Source of the DNA: Fusobacterium_C necrophorum_A | GTDB taxonomy: Bacteria; Fusobacteriota; Fusobacteriia; Fusobacteriales; Fusobacteriaceae | Direction: 5' to 3' | DNA: 64,000 nucleotides | Assembly (NCBI RefSeq): GCF_004134945.1 | Contig: NZ_SBAP01000014.1 | Location: 1-64,000 of the forward strand | Part shown: positions 8,214 through 16,431 of the stretch, piece by piece | Layout of the letters: every line of letters starts with the position of its first letter | Position numbering within the stretch: the stretch's first letter is position 1 | Position numbers and translations under genes: made by a program | Notes under the pieces: model-generated | What the model was told of the DNA's origin: nothing | Databases searched by the model: none | Seen by the model: the letters and a program-made list of their open reading frames with translations, nothing else

Positions 8214-10391
8214 ATGAACTATTGGGATAGTTTCGTAGAATGTGTTAGACAGAACCATTTAGAAGTAGATATAGACAAAATAAAATTAGCATATTTCCTT
8301 GCTGAAGAGTCACATAGGGGACAGTATAGAAAATCAGGAGAAGCCTATATTATGCATCCCATTGAAGTGGCTAAAATTTTGGTCGAACTAAAATCTGATA
8401 CGGATACTATTATCGCAGCAATTCTTCACGATATTGTCGAAGATACGTTTATTACTCTTGCGGATATTGAATATAACTTTGGAAAAAATGTTGCTCATTT
8501 GGTGGATGGAGTTACGAAGTTAAAATCTTTGCCGAATGGAACGAAAAATCAGTCGGAAAATATTCGGAAAATGATTTTGGCAATGACACAAAATTTGCAT
8601 GTCATTTTAATTAAATTAGCAGATCGACTTCATAATATGAGGACTTTAAAATTTATGAGGCCGGAAAAGCAAATTGCAATTGCTCAAGAAACTTTGGAGG
8701 TCTATGCTCCTTTGGCTCATCGATTGGGGATCGCCAGAATTAAATGGGAATTGGAAGATTTGTGCCTTTATTATTTACACAATGATAAATATTTAGAAAT
8801 TCGTAGTCTTATTGACAAAAAGAAAGATGAGAGAAAAGACTATATTGATTCTTTTATTCAAACGATCAGTAAAATTTTGAATGATGTGGGAATCAAAGGA
8901 CAAGTAAAAGGAAGATTCAAACATTTTTACAGCATTTATAAGAAAATGTATGAATTGGGAAAAGAATTTGATGATATTTATGACTTGATGGGAGTGCGAA
9001 TTATCGTATCCAATACTTCGGATTGTTATCATGTGTTGGGAGAGGTTCACAGCCGTTATACTCCGGTTCCGGGAAGATTTAAAGACTATATTGCCGTTCC
9101 CAAATCAAACAATTATCAGTCTATTCACACCACAATTGTGGGACCTCTTGCTAAATTTATTGAAATTCAAATACGAACGGAAGAAATGGATAGAGTAGCT
9201 GAAGAAGGAGTGGCGGCTCACTGGGCATATAAAGAAAAGCGAAAGACAAATAAAGAAGATCAAATCTACGGTTGGTTACGGAACATCCTTGATTTACAAC
9301 AAAATACTTCCAATACTGAGGATTTTGTAAAAAGTGTCACTGCAGATATTAAGAATGACACTATTTTTGTTTTTTCTCCGAAAGGGGATATTCTGGAATT
9401 ACCGAATATGGCAACAACTTTGGACTTCGCTTTTGCAGTTCATACCCAAGTAGGTTGTCGATGTATTGGAGCTAAAGTAAATGGAAAAATTGTTCCTTTG
9501 GATACAAAATTACAAAATGGAGACAGAGTGGAAATTATCACCTCGAAAAATTCCAAAGGACCAAGCAAAGATTGGCTGGACATCGTTAGGACACATGGAG
9601 CAAAAAGCAAAATTCGTAAGTTTTTAAAAGATATCAATGCAGAGGAGATTACCAAAGCCGGAAAAGAAAGTTTGGAAAAAGAACTTACAAAATTGGGAAT
9701 CGGTCTGAAGGATTTGGAAACGGATGCTATTATTTTAAAACATATGGAAAAAAATAATATTAAAACTATGGAAGAGTTTTATTATCATGTAGGAGAGAAG
9801 AGAAGTAAATTAGAGATTATTATTTCGAAATTACGAAATAGAATTGAGAAAGAAAAAGCGGCTTCTGAGATAAAATTGGAAGACATTATGGCGAAAAAAG
9901 AAGAAAAACCTTCACGTGGAAAGAATGATTTCGGAATTGTCATTGATGGAATTAACAATACTTTGATTCGTTTCGCAAAATGTTGCACTCCTTTACCGGG
10001 AGATGAAATTGGTGGTTATGTAACAAGGCTTACCGGAATTACGGTTCATCGAAAGGATTGTGTCAATTATCAATCCATGTTAAAATTGGACCCGAGCAGA
10101 GAAATTGTGGTGTCATGGGATGAAAAATTAATTCATAGTAAAGTCAATAAATATCACTTTGCTTTCACGGTATTTGTCAATAATCGAGATGGAATTTTAA
10201 TGGATGTTGTCAATGTGATTTCCAATCATAAAATTCATATTTCTTCCGTAAATACTCATGAAACGTACAAAGAAGGGAAATTATTGGCTAGTTTAAAATT
10301 TAATATTGAAATAAATGACAAAGAGGAATATAATCAGTTGATCAATAATATTTCGAAGATTCGAGATGTGTTGTCAATTCAAAGAGATTAA
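8214..10391 (+). CDS. Bifunctional (p)ppGpp synthase/hydrolase RelA/SpoT
   Basis: A 725-residue Rel protein in the usual order: HD hydrolase (about 30-180, with HDIVEDT at 72-78 intact), synthetase (about 230-350, with RFKDYIAVPKSNNYQSIH and EEGVAAHW), TGS (about 385-445), helical and zinc-type segment with CCTPLPGDEI, and a C-terminal ACT domain (about 650-725). Both catalytic domains keep their key residues, so it should make and degrade the alarmone. It lies between apt and tgt on one strand. Confidence 0.95.
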   Translation: MNYWDSFVECVRQNHLEVDIDKIKLAYFLAEESHRGQYRKSGEAYIMHPIEVAKILVELKSDTDTIIAAILHDIVEDTFITLADIEYNFGKNVAHLVDGVTKLKSLPNGTKNQSENIRKMILAMTQNLHVILIKLADRLHNMRTLKFMRPEKQIAIAQETLEVYAPLAHRLGIARIKWELEDLCLYYLHNDKYLEIRSLIDKKKDERKDYIDSFIQTISKILNDVGIKGQVKGRFKHFYSIYKKMYELGKEFDDIYDLMGVRIIVSNTSDCYHVLGEVHSRYTPVPGRFKDYIAVPKSNNYQSIHTTIVGPLAKFIEIQIRTEEMDRVAEEGVAAHWAYKEKRKTNKEDQIYGWLRNILDLQQNTSNTEDFVKSVTADIKNDTIFVFSPKGDILELPNMATTLDFAFAVHTQVGCRCIGAKVNGKIVPLDTKLQNGDRVEIITSKNSKGPSKDWLDIVRTHGAKSKIRKFLKDINAEEITKAGKESLEKELTKLGIGLKDLETDAIILKHMEKNNIKTMEEFYYHVGEKRSKLEIIISKLRNRIEKEKAASEIKLEDIMAKKEEKPSRGKNDFGIVIDGINNTLIRFAKCCTPLPGDEIGGYVTRLTGITVHRKDCVNYQSMLKLDPSREIVVSWDEKLIHSKVNKYHFAFTVFVNNRDGILMDVVNVISNHKIHISSVNTHETYKEGKLLASLKFNIEINDKEEYNQLINNISKIRDVLSIQRD

Positions 10392-10402
10392 TTGGAGAAA
10401 AG

Positions 10403-11542
10403 ATGAAGAAATTACCTGTAACATATGTTCTTGAGAGTAAGGATGGAAGAGCAAGGGCTGGAAGAATTCAAACTCCTCATGGAGAAATTGAAACTCCCGT
10501 ATTTATGCCGGTGGGAACACAAGCAACCGTAAAAGCTATGACAAAAGAGGAACTAGATGAAATTGGAACTCAAATTATTTTGGGAAATACCTATCATTTG
10601 TTTTTAAGGCCCGGAGATGATTTAATTAATCGTCTGGGAGGGCTACATTCTTTTATGAATTGGAAGAAACCAATTTTAACGGACAGTGGAGGTTTTCAAG
10701 TTTTTAGTTTAGGAGCTCTACGAAAGATTCAAGAGGAAGGTGTTTATTTCCGTTCTCATATTGACGGTTCAAAGCGTTTTATTTCTCCGGAGAAATCGAT
10801 AGAAATTCAAAATCATTTAGGTTCTGATATTGCAATGCTTTTTGATGAGTGTCCTCCCGGACTTTCTTCTCGAGAATATTTAATTCCCTCGATAGAAAGA
10901 ACAACTCGGTGGGCAAAAAGATGTGTAGAAGCACACCGGAAAGCAGAAAAACAAGGTTTGTTTGCCATTGTTCAAGGCGGAGTTTATGAAGATTTACGTC
11001 AAAAGAGCTTGGAGGAACTAATGGAAATGGATGAATATTTTTCAGGCTATGCTGTTGGAGGCTTGGCGGTTGGAGAGCCTAGAGAGGACATGTATCGAAT
11101 TTTAGACTATATTGTAGAAAAATGTCCGGAAAATAAACCGAGATATTTAATGGGAGTCGGAGAACCTTTGGACATGTTGGAAGCTGTGGAAAGTGGAATT
11201 GATATGATGGATTGCGTTCAACCGACACGAATTGCAAGACATGGAACCGTTTTTACCAAACAGGGACGTCTGGTGGTTAAGAACGCAGAATATGCAGAAG
11301 ACACAAAACCTTTGGATGAGGAATGTCACTGTTATGTTTGCAAAAATTATAGTAGAGCTTATATTCGTCATCTGTTGAAGGTGGATGAAATTTTGGGGGC
11401 AAGGCTGACATCGTATCATAATTTATATTTTCTGGTTCAGCTGATGAAAGATGCTAGAATAGCAATTCAAGAAGGAAGGTTTCAAGAGTTTAAGGCAGAA
11501 TTTATAAAGAAATACAATACAAATCAACATAGGAGGAAGTAA
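10403..11542 (+). CDS. tgt: Queuine/preQ1 tRNA-guanine transglycosylase
   Basis: A 379-residue enzyme that swaps guanine-34 of GUN-anticodon tRNAs for preQ1. It has the substrate motif DSGGFQVFSLG, GGLAVGEPR, the nucleophile segment MDCVQPTRIARHG and the zinc site CHCYVCK with a later His in IRHL. It works downstream of the queDE-folE-queCF operon at 32356-35217. Eleven bases separate it from relA/spoT. Confidence 0.97.
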   Translation: MKKLPVTYVLESKDGRARAGRIQTPHGEIETPVFMPVGTQATVKAMTKEELDEIGTQIILGNTYHLFLRPGDDLINRLGGLHSFMNWKKPILTDSGGFQVFSLGALRKIQEEGVYFRSHIDGSKRFISPEKSIEIQNHLGSDIAMLFDECPPGLSSREYLIPSIERTTRWAKRCVEAHRKAEKQGLFAIVQGGVYEDLRQKSLEELMEMDEYFSGYAVGGLAVGEPREDMYRILDYIVEKCPENKPRYLMGVGEPLDMLEAVESGIDMMDCVQPTRIARHGTVFTKQGRLVVKNAEYAEDTKPLDEECHCYVCKNYSRAYIRHLLKVDEILGARLTSYHNLYFLVQLMKDARIAIQEGRFQEFKAEFIKKYNTNQHRRK

Positions 11543-11545
11543 AAA

Positions 11546-11911
11546 ATGAAGAAATTTTTATTATTGGCGGTATTAGCATTGGGATTGGTTGCTTGTGGAC
11601 AAAAAGAAGAAGTTAAAACGGAAGAAACAACTCAAGTAGAGCAAGCAGTAGAAGCACCTGCAGCAGAAGAAACAATAATCACTTTTGCAAGAGAAGATGG
11701 AGAGGCCAATATTGTTGTAAAATCTTCTGATAATTTCGAAACGGCTACAATTGTAATTGAAGATCAAGAATATGCAGCAAAACAAGCAGTATCCGGTAGT
11801 GGAGTAAAAATTGCTACGGAAGATGGAAAAATTTCCGTTCATTTCAAAAATGACGAAGGAATATTAGAAATGGATGGAACAGATGTGAATTTGACTGTTG
11901 TGAAAGAATAG
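11546..11911 (+). CDS. Small lipoprotein, function unknown
   Basis: A 121-residue lipoprotein with lipobox LVAC and Cys17 as the first mature residue, then an acidic Glu/Gln/Ala-rich linker (about 18-50). The C-terminal 70 residues form a strand-rich domain resembling a small C-type lysozyme-inhibitor fold only in its pattern. The leader is nearly identical to that of the lipoprotein at 42142-42396. The ribosome site overlaps the end of tgt and a terminator follows. Confidence 0.75.
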   Translation: MKKFLLLAVLALGLVACGQKEEVKTEETTQVEQAVEAPAAEETIITFAREDGEANIVVKSSDNFETATIVIEDQEYAAKQAVSGSGVKIATEDGKISVHFKNDEGILEMDGTDVNLTVVKE

Positions 11912-11942
11912 TCTAAAAACAAGGAAAGAGAAGAGTTAAGAG

Positions 11943-11973
11943 AGGTATTTGTTTTTATAACAAATACCTTTTT
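11943..11973 (+). terminator. Rho-independent terminator
   Basis: A perfect 11-bp stem AGGTATTTGTT (11943-11953) and AACAAATACCT (11959-11969) with a five-base loop, followed by a T run. It ends the mreC-to-lipoprotein gene chain. Confidence 0.85.
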
Positions 11974-12001
11974 CCTCTCATAGTGATTGGAGGAAGAATA
12001 T

Positions 12002-12472
12002 ATGAAGAAAACAAATGCAATGAGAGAATTGGATAAGGCAGGAATTGATTACCGATATTATGAATACGAAGTGGATGAAGAGCATTTAGGAGCTATTGAC
12101 GTTGCTCTAAAGACGGGGCAGGATATCAGTAGTGTTTTTAAAACTTTAGTGTTAGTTAATGAAAAAAAGGAAATGATAGTCGCTTGTATTCCGGGAAGTG
12201 ACACGATCGATTTGAAAAAATTGGCAAGGGTATCTTCTTCTAAAAAGGTAGAAATGATTGAAATGAAGCAATTATTGCCTATGACAGGCTATATTCGAGG
12301 AGGATGCTCTCCGATTGGAATTAAGAAAAAACATCGAAGCTTTTTGCATCAGTCCGCTTTGAAAAAAGAGAGAATTCTGGTCAGTGCAGGAGTACGAGGA
12401 TTACAGGTGGAGATTGCAGTCGAGGATTTGATTTCTTATGTGAAAATGGAAGTCGAGGATATTGTTGTATAA
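12002..12472 (+). CDS. ybaK: YbaK/EbsC family aminoacyl-tRNA deacylase
   Basis: A 156-residue YbaK-domain protein, related to enzymes that hydrolyse Cys-tRNA(Pro). Conserved features are VFKTLVL, ACIPGSDTIDLKKLA and GYIRGGCSPIG. The ATG at 12002 is chosen because GGAGGAAGA lies 6 bases before it; a TTG at 11987 would be inside that ribosome site. It stands alone between two terminators. Substrate specificity within the family cannot be read safely. Confidence 0.88.
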   Translation: MKKTNAMRELDKAGIDYRYYEYEVDEEHLGAIDVALKTGQDISSVFKTLVLVNEKKEMIVACIPGSDTIDLKKLARVSSSKKVEMIEMKQLLPMTGYIRGGCSPIGIKKKHRSFLHQSALKKERILVSAGVRGLQVEIAVEDLISYVKMEVEDIVV

Positions 12473-12507
12473 AAATAGGATGGAAAATACTCCACCCTAT
12501 TTTTTTA
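12471..12507. terminator. Bidirectional terminator between ybaK and ridA
   Basis: Arms 12472-12484 and 12491-12503 pair over 13 positions with one mismatch around a six-base loop. A T run follows on the + strand and an A run precedes it, so it can serve ybaK and the convergent tetrapyrrole operon. Confidence 0.8.
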
Positions 12508-12516
12508 TCTTACTTT

Positions 12517-12894
12517 TTATTTTGTAGCAATGACTTCTATTTCCACTTTTACGTCTTTAGGAAGTCTAGCAACTTCGACACAAGCTCTTGCCGGTTTTGC
12601 TTCTCCAAGATATTCGTTGTATACTTCGTTGATTTTTGCAAAGTCGTTCATATCTTTAATAAATACAGATGCTTTCACAACATCACGAAAGCTGTATCCT
12701 GCTTCTTCCAAGATGGCACCAATATTTTCTAAAGATTGTCTGGTTTGGGCTTGTACATCGTCAGAAACCAAAGTCATTGTCGAAGGAACAAATGGAATTT
12801 GTCCCGATACATAAAGAACTCCATTTGCTTCAATCGCTTGAGAATATGGTCCTAATGCCGCAGGGGCTTTTTCTGTGTGAATCACTTTTTTCAT
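12517..12894 (-). CDS. ridA: RidA family enamine/imine deaminase
   Basis: A 125-residue protein from the ATG at 12894, which has its own ribosome site (AAAGGAGTG, about 9 bases upstream), so it can be made separately from the fused frame above. It has the RidA motifs APAALGPYSQAI, YVSGQIPF and the C-terminal ARACVEVARLPKDVKVEIE; the substrate-binding arginine is in PARACVEV. RidA clears reactive enamines released by PLP enzymes; HemL, encoded upstream, is PLP-dependent. Confidence 0.92.
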   Translation of the reverse strand: MKKVIHTEKAPAALGPYSQAIEANGVLYVSGQIPFVPSTMTLVSDDVQAQTRQSLENIGAILEEAGYSFRDVVKASVFIKDMNDFAKINEVYNEYLGEAKPARACVEVARLPKDVKVEIEVIATK

Positions 12895-13350
12895 TCTTAT
12901 ATCACTCCTTTGTATTAAATAATGGTTTATTTCTTCTTTTAATGCTTTTGACTTACTTGGATGTCCGTAGGCTGAAATAGCAATTTGGTATTCTTCGTTT
13001 TCACAGATACTTCCAAAGCGGCAGGTCATGTCTGTTTTCGAAGTAATATTATTGACTAAAATATTTTTTGTTTTACAATCTTCTACAATCTTACGATTGA
13101 GAGAAGGATTTTCGGTTGCTGCAATCACCAAGAAATAATTTCGAAGATCTTTTTCTTCATATTTTTTTTGATATATTTTAATGTTGGAGAAGATTTCAAA
13201 GGATTTGTCAATCTTCTCACTCACTATCTCTATTATAGCACCGTATTTTTTTAATGTACAGGCTTTTCTAAAAGAAATTTTGCCGGCTCCTACCAGTAGC
13301 ACCTTTTTATCCTTCAGATCGATAAAAAGAGGAAAAAAAGAATTATTCAT
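12517..13350 (-). CDS. Precorrin-2 dehydrogenase domain fused in frame to RidA
   Basis: One open frame of 277 codons. Residues 1-152 are a SirC/Met8/CysG-N type dehydrogenase with GAGKISFRKA as the NAD-binding loop and IAATENPSLN; the family oxidises precorrin-2 to sirohydrochlorin. Residues 153-277 are a complete RidA. There is no stop between them: the frame passes through ILE-GLN-ARG-SER-ASP-ILE-ARG into the RidA methionine, and both other frames stop nearby. The ATG at 13350 overlaps the hemL stop by 8 bases. It could be a real fusion, or a dehydrogenase gene that lost its stop. Confidence 0.7.
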   Translation of the reverse strand: MNNSFFPLFIDLKDKKVLLVGAGKISFRKACTLKKYGAIIEIVSEKIDKSFEIFSNIKIYQKKYEEKDLRNYFLVIAATENPSLNRKIVEDCKTKNILVNNITSKTDMTCRFGSICENEEYQIAISAYGHPSKSKALKEEINHYLIQRSDIRMKKVIHTEKAPAALGPYSQAIEANGVLYVSGQIPFVPSTMTLVSDDVQAQTRQSLENIGAILEEAGYSFRDVVKASVFIKDMNDFAKINEVYNEYLGEAKPARACVEVARLPKDVKVEIEVIATK

Positions 13351-14653
13351 TTTGCATGACCTCACGGATTTTTTGAAAGGCAAGCTCCATGACTTTGAGA
13401 GTTTTTTGTAAATCGTCTTCCTTATGTTGATAAGAGAGAAAATGTGCCTCAAATTGAGATGGAGGAGCCAGAATTCCATGTTCTAATAAGGTATGAAAAT
13501 AAATGCTAAAAAATTCCAAATTGGAGGTCAAAGCATCTTCCAAGTTTGTAATTTTCTCTTTTGAGGAAAAGAAAATTGTAAAAAGAGAAGGCATGCTCTG
13601 AATCACTGCCGGAATTTCATATTTTTGTATTAATTGTCGAATCTGTGTTACTAAAAAGTCTGTTTTTTGAGCAATGCTACTGTAAATTTCAGCTTCATGT
13701 TGTATTAGATAGGAGAGAGTTTCATAACCGGCTCTCACGGAAATAGGATTTCCGGATAAGGTCCCTGCATGATAGACTTGTCCGAGAGGGGCAATGAGCT
13801 TCATAATTTCGGCTTTTCCGCCAAAGGCTCCAACAGGATAGCCACCACCAATAATTTTTCCTAAAGTGCAAAGGTCGGGAGTGATTCCAAAATATTCTTG
13901 AGCTCCTCCCAAAGCTACTCGAAAGCCGGAAATCACTTCATCAAAGATGAGAAGTGTTCCATATTTTATAGTTTCTTCTCGAAGAGATTGTAAAAACTCT
14001 TTTTGGCTTTCAATCACTCCCATATTGGCAGGAATAGGTTCTACAATAATACAGGCAATCTTTTGGCTTTGCAGTATGGGGATGACTTGTTCTATCTCTC
14101 CAAAAGGAAGAGTGACGGTGTCCTCGAAAACAGAATGAGGAATTCCGTTGCTATCTTGAAAGCCCTGTGTTAAAAGTCCGGAACCCGATTTTACCAGAAG
14201 AGCATCGGAGTGTCCGTGATAACAACCTTCAAATTTAATAATTTTATTTCTTTTTGTATAGGCTCTGGCAAGACGTACTGCCGACATGGTGGCTTCCGTT
14301 CCGGATGTTGTCAATCTTACTGTTTCTATGCAGGGGACTGTTTTTACCAATAATTTCGCAAGTTCCACTTCTCCCTTGGTGGGAAGACCGAAGGAACTTC
14401 CTGATAAAATAGCTTCTTGTACTCCTTGTAACACAAACTCAGGATTATGTCCTAAGATCATGGGTCCCCAAGAGCAAATATAGTCCAAATATCGATTCTC
14501 ATCCTCATCCCAAAGATAAGCTTCCTTCGCTTTTTTTGCAAAAATAGGGGCATCTCGATGAACCGATTGAAACGCTCTTACGGGGCTGTTCACTCCTCCG
14601 GGAATATATTGACAGGCTTCTTGAAAGTATTTTTTTGAATTTTCTTGTTTCAT
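13343..14653 (-). CDS. hemL: Glutamate-1-semialdehyde 2,1-aminomutase
   Basis: A 436-residue PLP enzyme forming 5-aminolevulinate. It starts GGVNSPVRAF near residue 18, and its PLP lysine lies in LGKIIGGGYPVGAF. The ATG at 14653 is chosen over a longer frame: AAAGGAG precedes it and it overlaps the hemB stop as ATGA. With hemA this completes the C5 route to aminolevulinate. It overlaps the dehydrogenase start by 8 bases at the other end. Confidence 0.96.
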   Translation of the reverse strand: MKQENSKKYFQEACQYIPGGVNSPVRAFQSVHRDAPIFAKKAKEAYLWDEDENRYLDYICSWGPMILGHNPEFVLQGVQEAILSGSSFGLPTKGEVELAKLLVKTVPCIETVRLTTSGTEATMSAVRLARAYTKRNKIIKFEGCYHGHSDALLVKSGSGLLTQGFQDSNGIPHSVFEDTVTLPFGEIEQVIPILQSQKIACIIVEPIPANMGVIESQKEFLQSLREETIKYGTLLIFDEVISGFRVALGGAQEYFGITPDLCTLGKIIGGGYPVGAFGGKAEIMKLIAPLGQVYHAGTLSGNPISVRAGYETLSYLIQHEAEIYSSIAQKTDFLVTQIRQLIQKYEIPAVIQSMPSLFTIFFSSKEKITNLEDALTSNLEFFSIYFHTLLEHGILAPPSQFEAHFLSYQHKEDDLQKTLKVMELAFQKIREVMQNE

Positions 14654-15627
14654 CGTGATTTCTCCTTTAACCATTGAGCTATTTCTAAAGCATAATAAGT
14701 GATGATAAGATCCGCTCCTGCCCGTTTCAGTGCTATCATACTTTCAAATACGATTTTTTCTTCCTCAATCCAACCCTGCAACGCAGCTGCTTTTATCATA
14801 GAGTATTCTCCGCTGACCTGATAGCTGACAAGGGGGAGAGAAATACATTCTTTGATTGCATGTAGGATATCCAAATAGGCTATACCGGGTTTTACCATAA
14901 TAAAATCCGCTCCTTCTTCTACATCGGATAAGACTTCCTGATAAAATTCCTTATCATTTTGAAAATCCATTTGATACGATTTTCGATCTCCGAAGCTTGG
15001 AGCAGAATCTGCCGCCTCTCGAAAGGGACCGTAGAATGAGGAAGCATATTTCACAGAATACACCATAATAGGAATATACGAGAAGCCATTTTCATCTAGG
15101 GCAGTTCGAATTGCCTGCACTCTTCCATCCATCATATCGGAGGGAGCAACAATATCTGCTCCTGCTTGCACATGAGAAAGAGCAATTTTTGAGAGAAATT
15201 GTAAGGTCGTATCGTTGTCGATTTCCTGTTCCTGTAAAATTCCACAATGTCCATGAGAAGTATATTCACACATACAGACATCCGTAATTAATAAAAATTG
15301 ATTCTCATAATTTTTTTTGATAAATCTTAAAGTCTTCTGGACAATTCCGTGACTGTGATAGGCTTCGCTTGCCACTTCGTCTTTATGCTTTGGAATTCCA
15401 AAAAGCAGAAGAGCCTTGATTCCCAGTTCACAACACCGGTCTAACAATTCCGGTAATCTATCAAGAGAATATCGATATTGTCCCGGCATGGAAGAAATTT
15501 CCTCTTTGATATTGCTCCCTTCTTTCACAAAAATGGGATAGATCAAGTCATCCAAAGAAAGATGAACATTTTGCAACATCTTTCGCACTGTCGTGTTGTT
15601 TCGTAAACGCCTAGTTCTTTTAAACAT
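14650..15627 (-). CDS. hemB: Porphobilinogen synthase (delta-aminolevulinate dehydratase)
   Basis: A 325-residue enzyme condensing two aminolevulinates. Schiff-base lysines are seen in VYSVKYASSFYG and IMVKPGIAYLD. The zinc site DVCMCEYTSHGHCG is of the cysteine-rich type, so it should be zinc-dependent. The start at 15627 (MFKRTRRLR) follows GAAAGGAAAAATA and leaves out a 15-codon upstream extension. It is coupled to hemL by ATGA. Confidence 0.95.
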   Translation of the reverse strand: MFKRTRRLRNNTTVRKMLQNVHLSLDDLIYPIFVKEGSNIKEEISSMPGQYRYSLDRLPELLDRCCELGIKALLLFGIPKHKDEVASEAYHSHGIVQKTLRFIKKNYENQFLLITDVCMCEYTSHGHCGILQEQEIDNDTTLQFLSKIALSHVQAGADIVAPSDMMDGRVQAIRTALDENGFSYIPIMVYSVKYASSFYGPFREAADSAPSFGDRKSYQMDFQNDKEFYQEVLSDVEEGADFIMVKPGIAYLDILHAIKECISLPLVSYQVSGEYSMIKAAALQGWIEEEKIVFESMIALKRAGADLIITYYALEIAQWLKEKSR

Positions 15628-15643
15628 TATTTTTCCTTTCAAC

Positions 15644-15739
15644 TTATATTTTGTTTGATTTTCTTTCAACATCGTTCATAAAAAATCCCTGAGTTTTTTC
15701 TAAATTCCGGACATGTACTACAATATGTTCGATTCTCAT
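15644..15739 (-). pseudogene. Remnant of a glyoxalase-fold (VOC) protein gene
   Basis: A 31-codon frame with a good ribosome site (TTAGGAGAAG, 15742-15752 complement) starts MRIEHIVVHVRNLEKTQGFF, which is the first strand and helix of VOC/glyoxalase proteins, then changes into MNDVERKSNKI and stops 16 bases before the hemB ATG. A whole VOC domain needs about 110-130 residues, so the rest of the gene appears deleted. It could also be a short expressed peptide. The recognition is by eye from 20 residues. Confidence 0.55.
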
Positions 15740-15770
15740 AAAAGCTTCTCCTAAATTGCTCTGCAGTTTT

Positions 15771-16415
15771 TTATTTTTTTATGAGCCATAGAGTTGTAGA
15801 CAAAATTTGGCAGACTTTTGTTATTTTTGCAAATCCGATTTCCCGTAATAGATTTTCAATCATTGTCGGGGAAAGAACTTTCATTACAGTCTCTTGCTGT
15901 GAAAATGTTTTTTCCACCTGCTCCGGATTCGCCCCTCTGGACAGAGCAAATTCTTTCCAATATTCCAATTGAACATTGGAAAAGATACTTAAAATGAATG
16001 TTCCATGAGGGAGAAGAGAATGGTAGACCTTTTTCAAGAAAAATGTCGGGTTTTCCACAAATTGTAAAACGAGAAGACAGATGCATAAATCATATTGTGT
16101 TGTATTTTCGTATTCTTCAAATGTTTGACAATGGTAGTGAATATGTTCAAAATTTCTTACATTTTGACAACTTTCTTTTACAAGCTCCAGCATTTTCTCG
16201 CTTGCTTCTACAAGAGAGAGCTTGGAAAAAGAATAGTGATTTTGGAGAAATTTCATTTCTTCGCTTTGTCCGGCAATAGACAGAATAGTATTGATATTAG
16301 AATTTGGGAACTCTTGTTTTAAGATAGCGTGAAAAATAATTTCCAGCATAAGATCGTATCCGGGAATTTTTTTACGAATATCTTCCAGATAATCGATATT
16401 GGTAAATTCTTTCAT
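15771..16415 (-). CDS. SAM-dependent methyltransferase-like protein
   Basis: A 214-residue class I methyltransferase-like protein. Motif I is weak, reading TILSIAGQSEE where GxGxG is usual. The later acidic residue in LSLVEASEKML, motif IV-like YDLCICLLVLQFV and post-motif LLPHGTFILSIFS fit the fold. The start at 16415 (MKEFTNID) has AGAGAGG upstream. It sits between cobA-hemD and hemB, so a tetrapyrrole substrate is possible, but nothing in the sequence identifies one. Confidence 0.68.
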   Translation of the reverse strand: MKEFTNIDYLEDIRKKIPGYDLMLEIIFHAILKQEFPNSNINTILSIAGQSEEMKFLQNHYSFSKLSLVEASEKMLELVKESCQNVRNFEHIHYHCQTFEEYENTTQYDLCICLLVLQFVENPTFFLKKVYHSLLPHGTFILSIFSNVQLEYWKEFALSRGANPEQVEKTFSQQETVMKVLSPTMIENLLREIGFAKITKVCQILSTTLWLIKK

Positions 16416-16431
16416 GAAATCCTCTCTTTCT

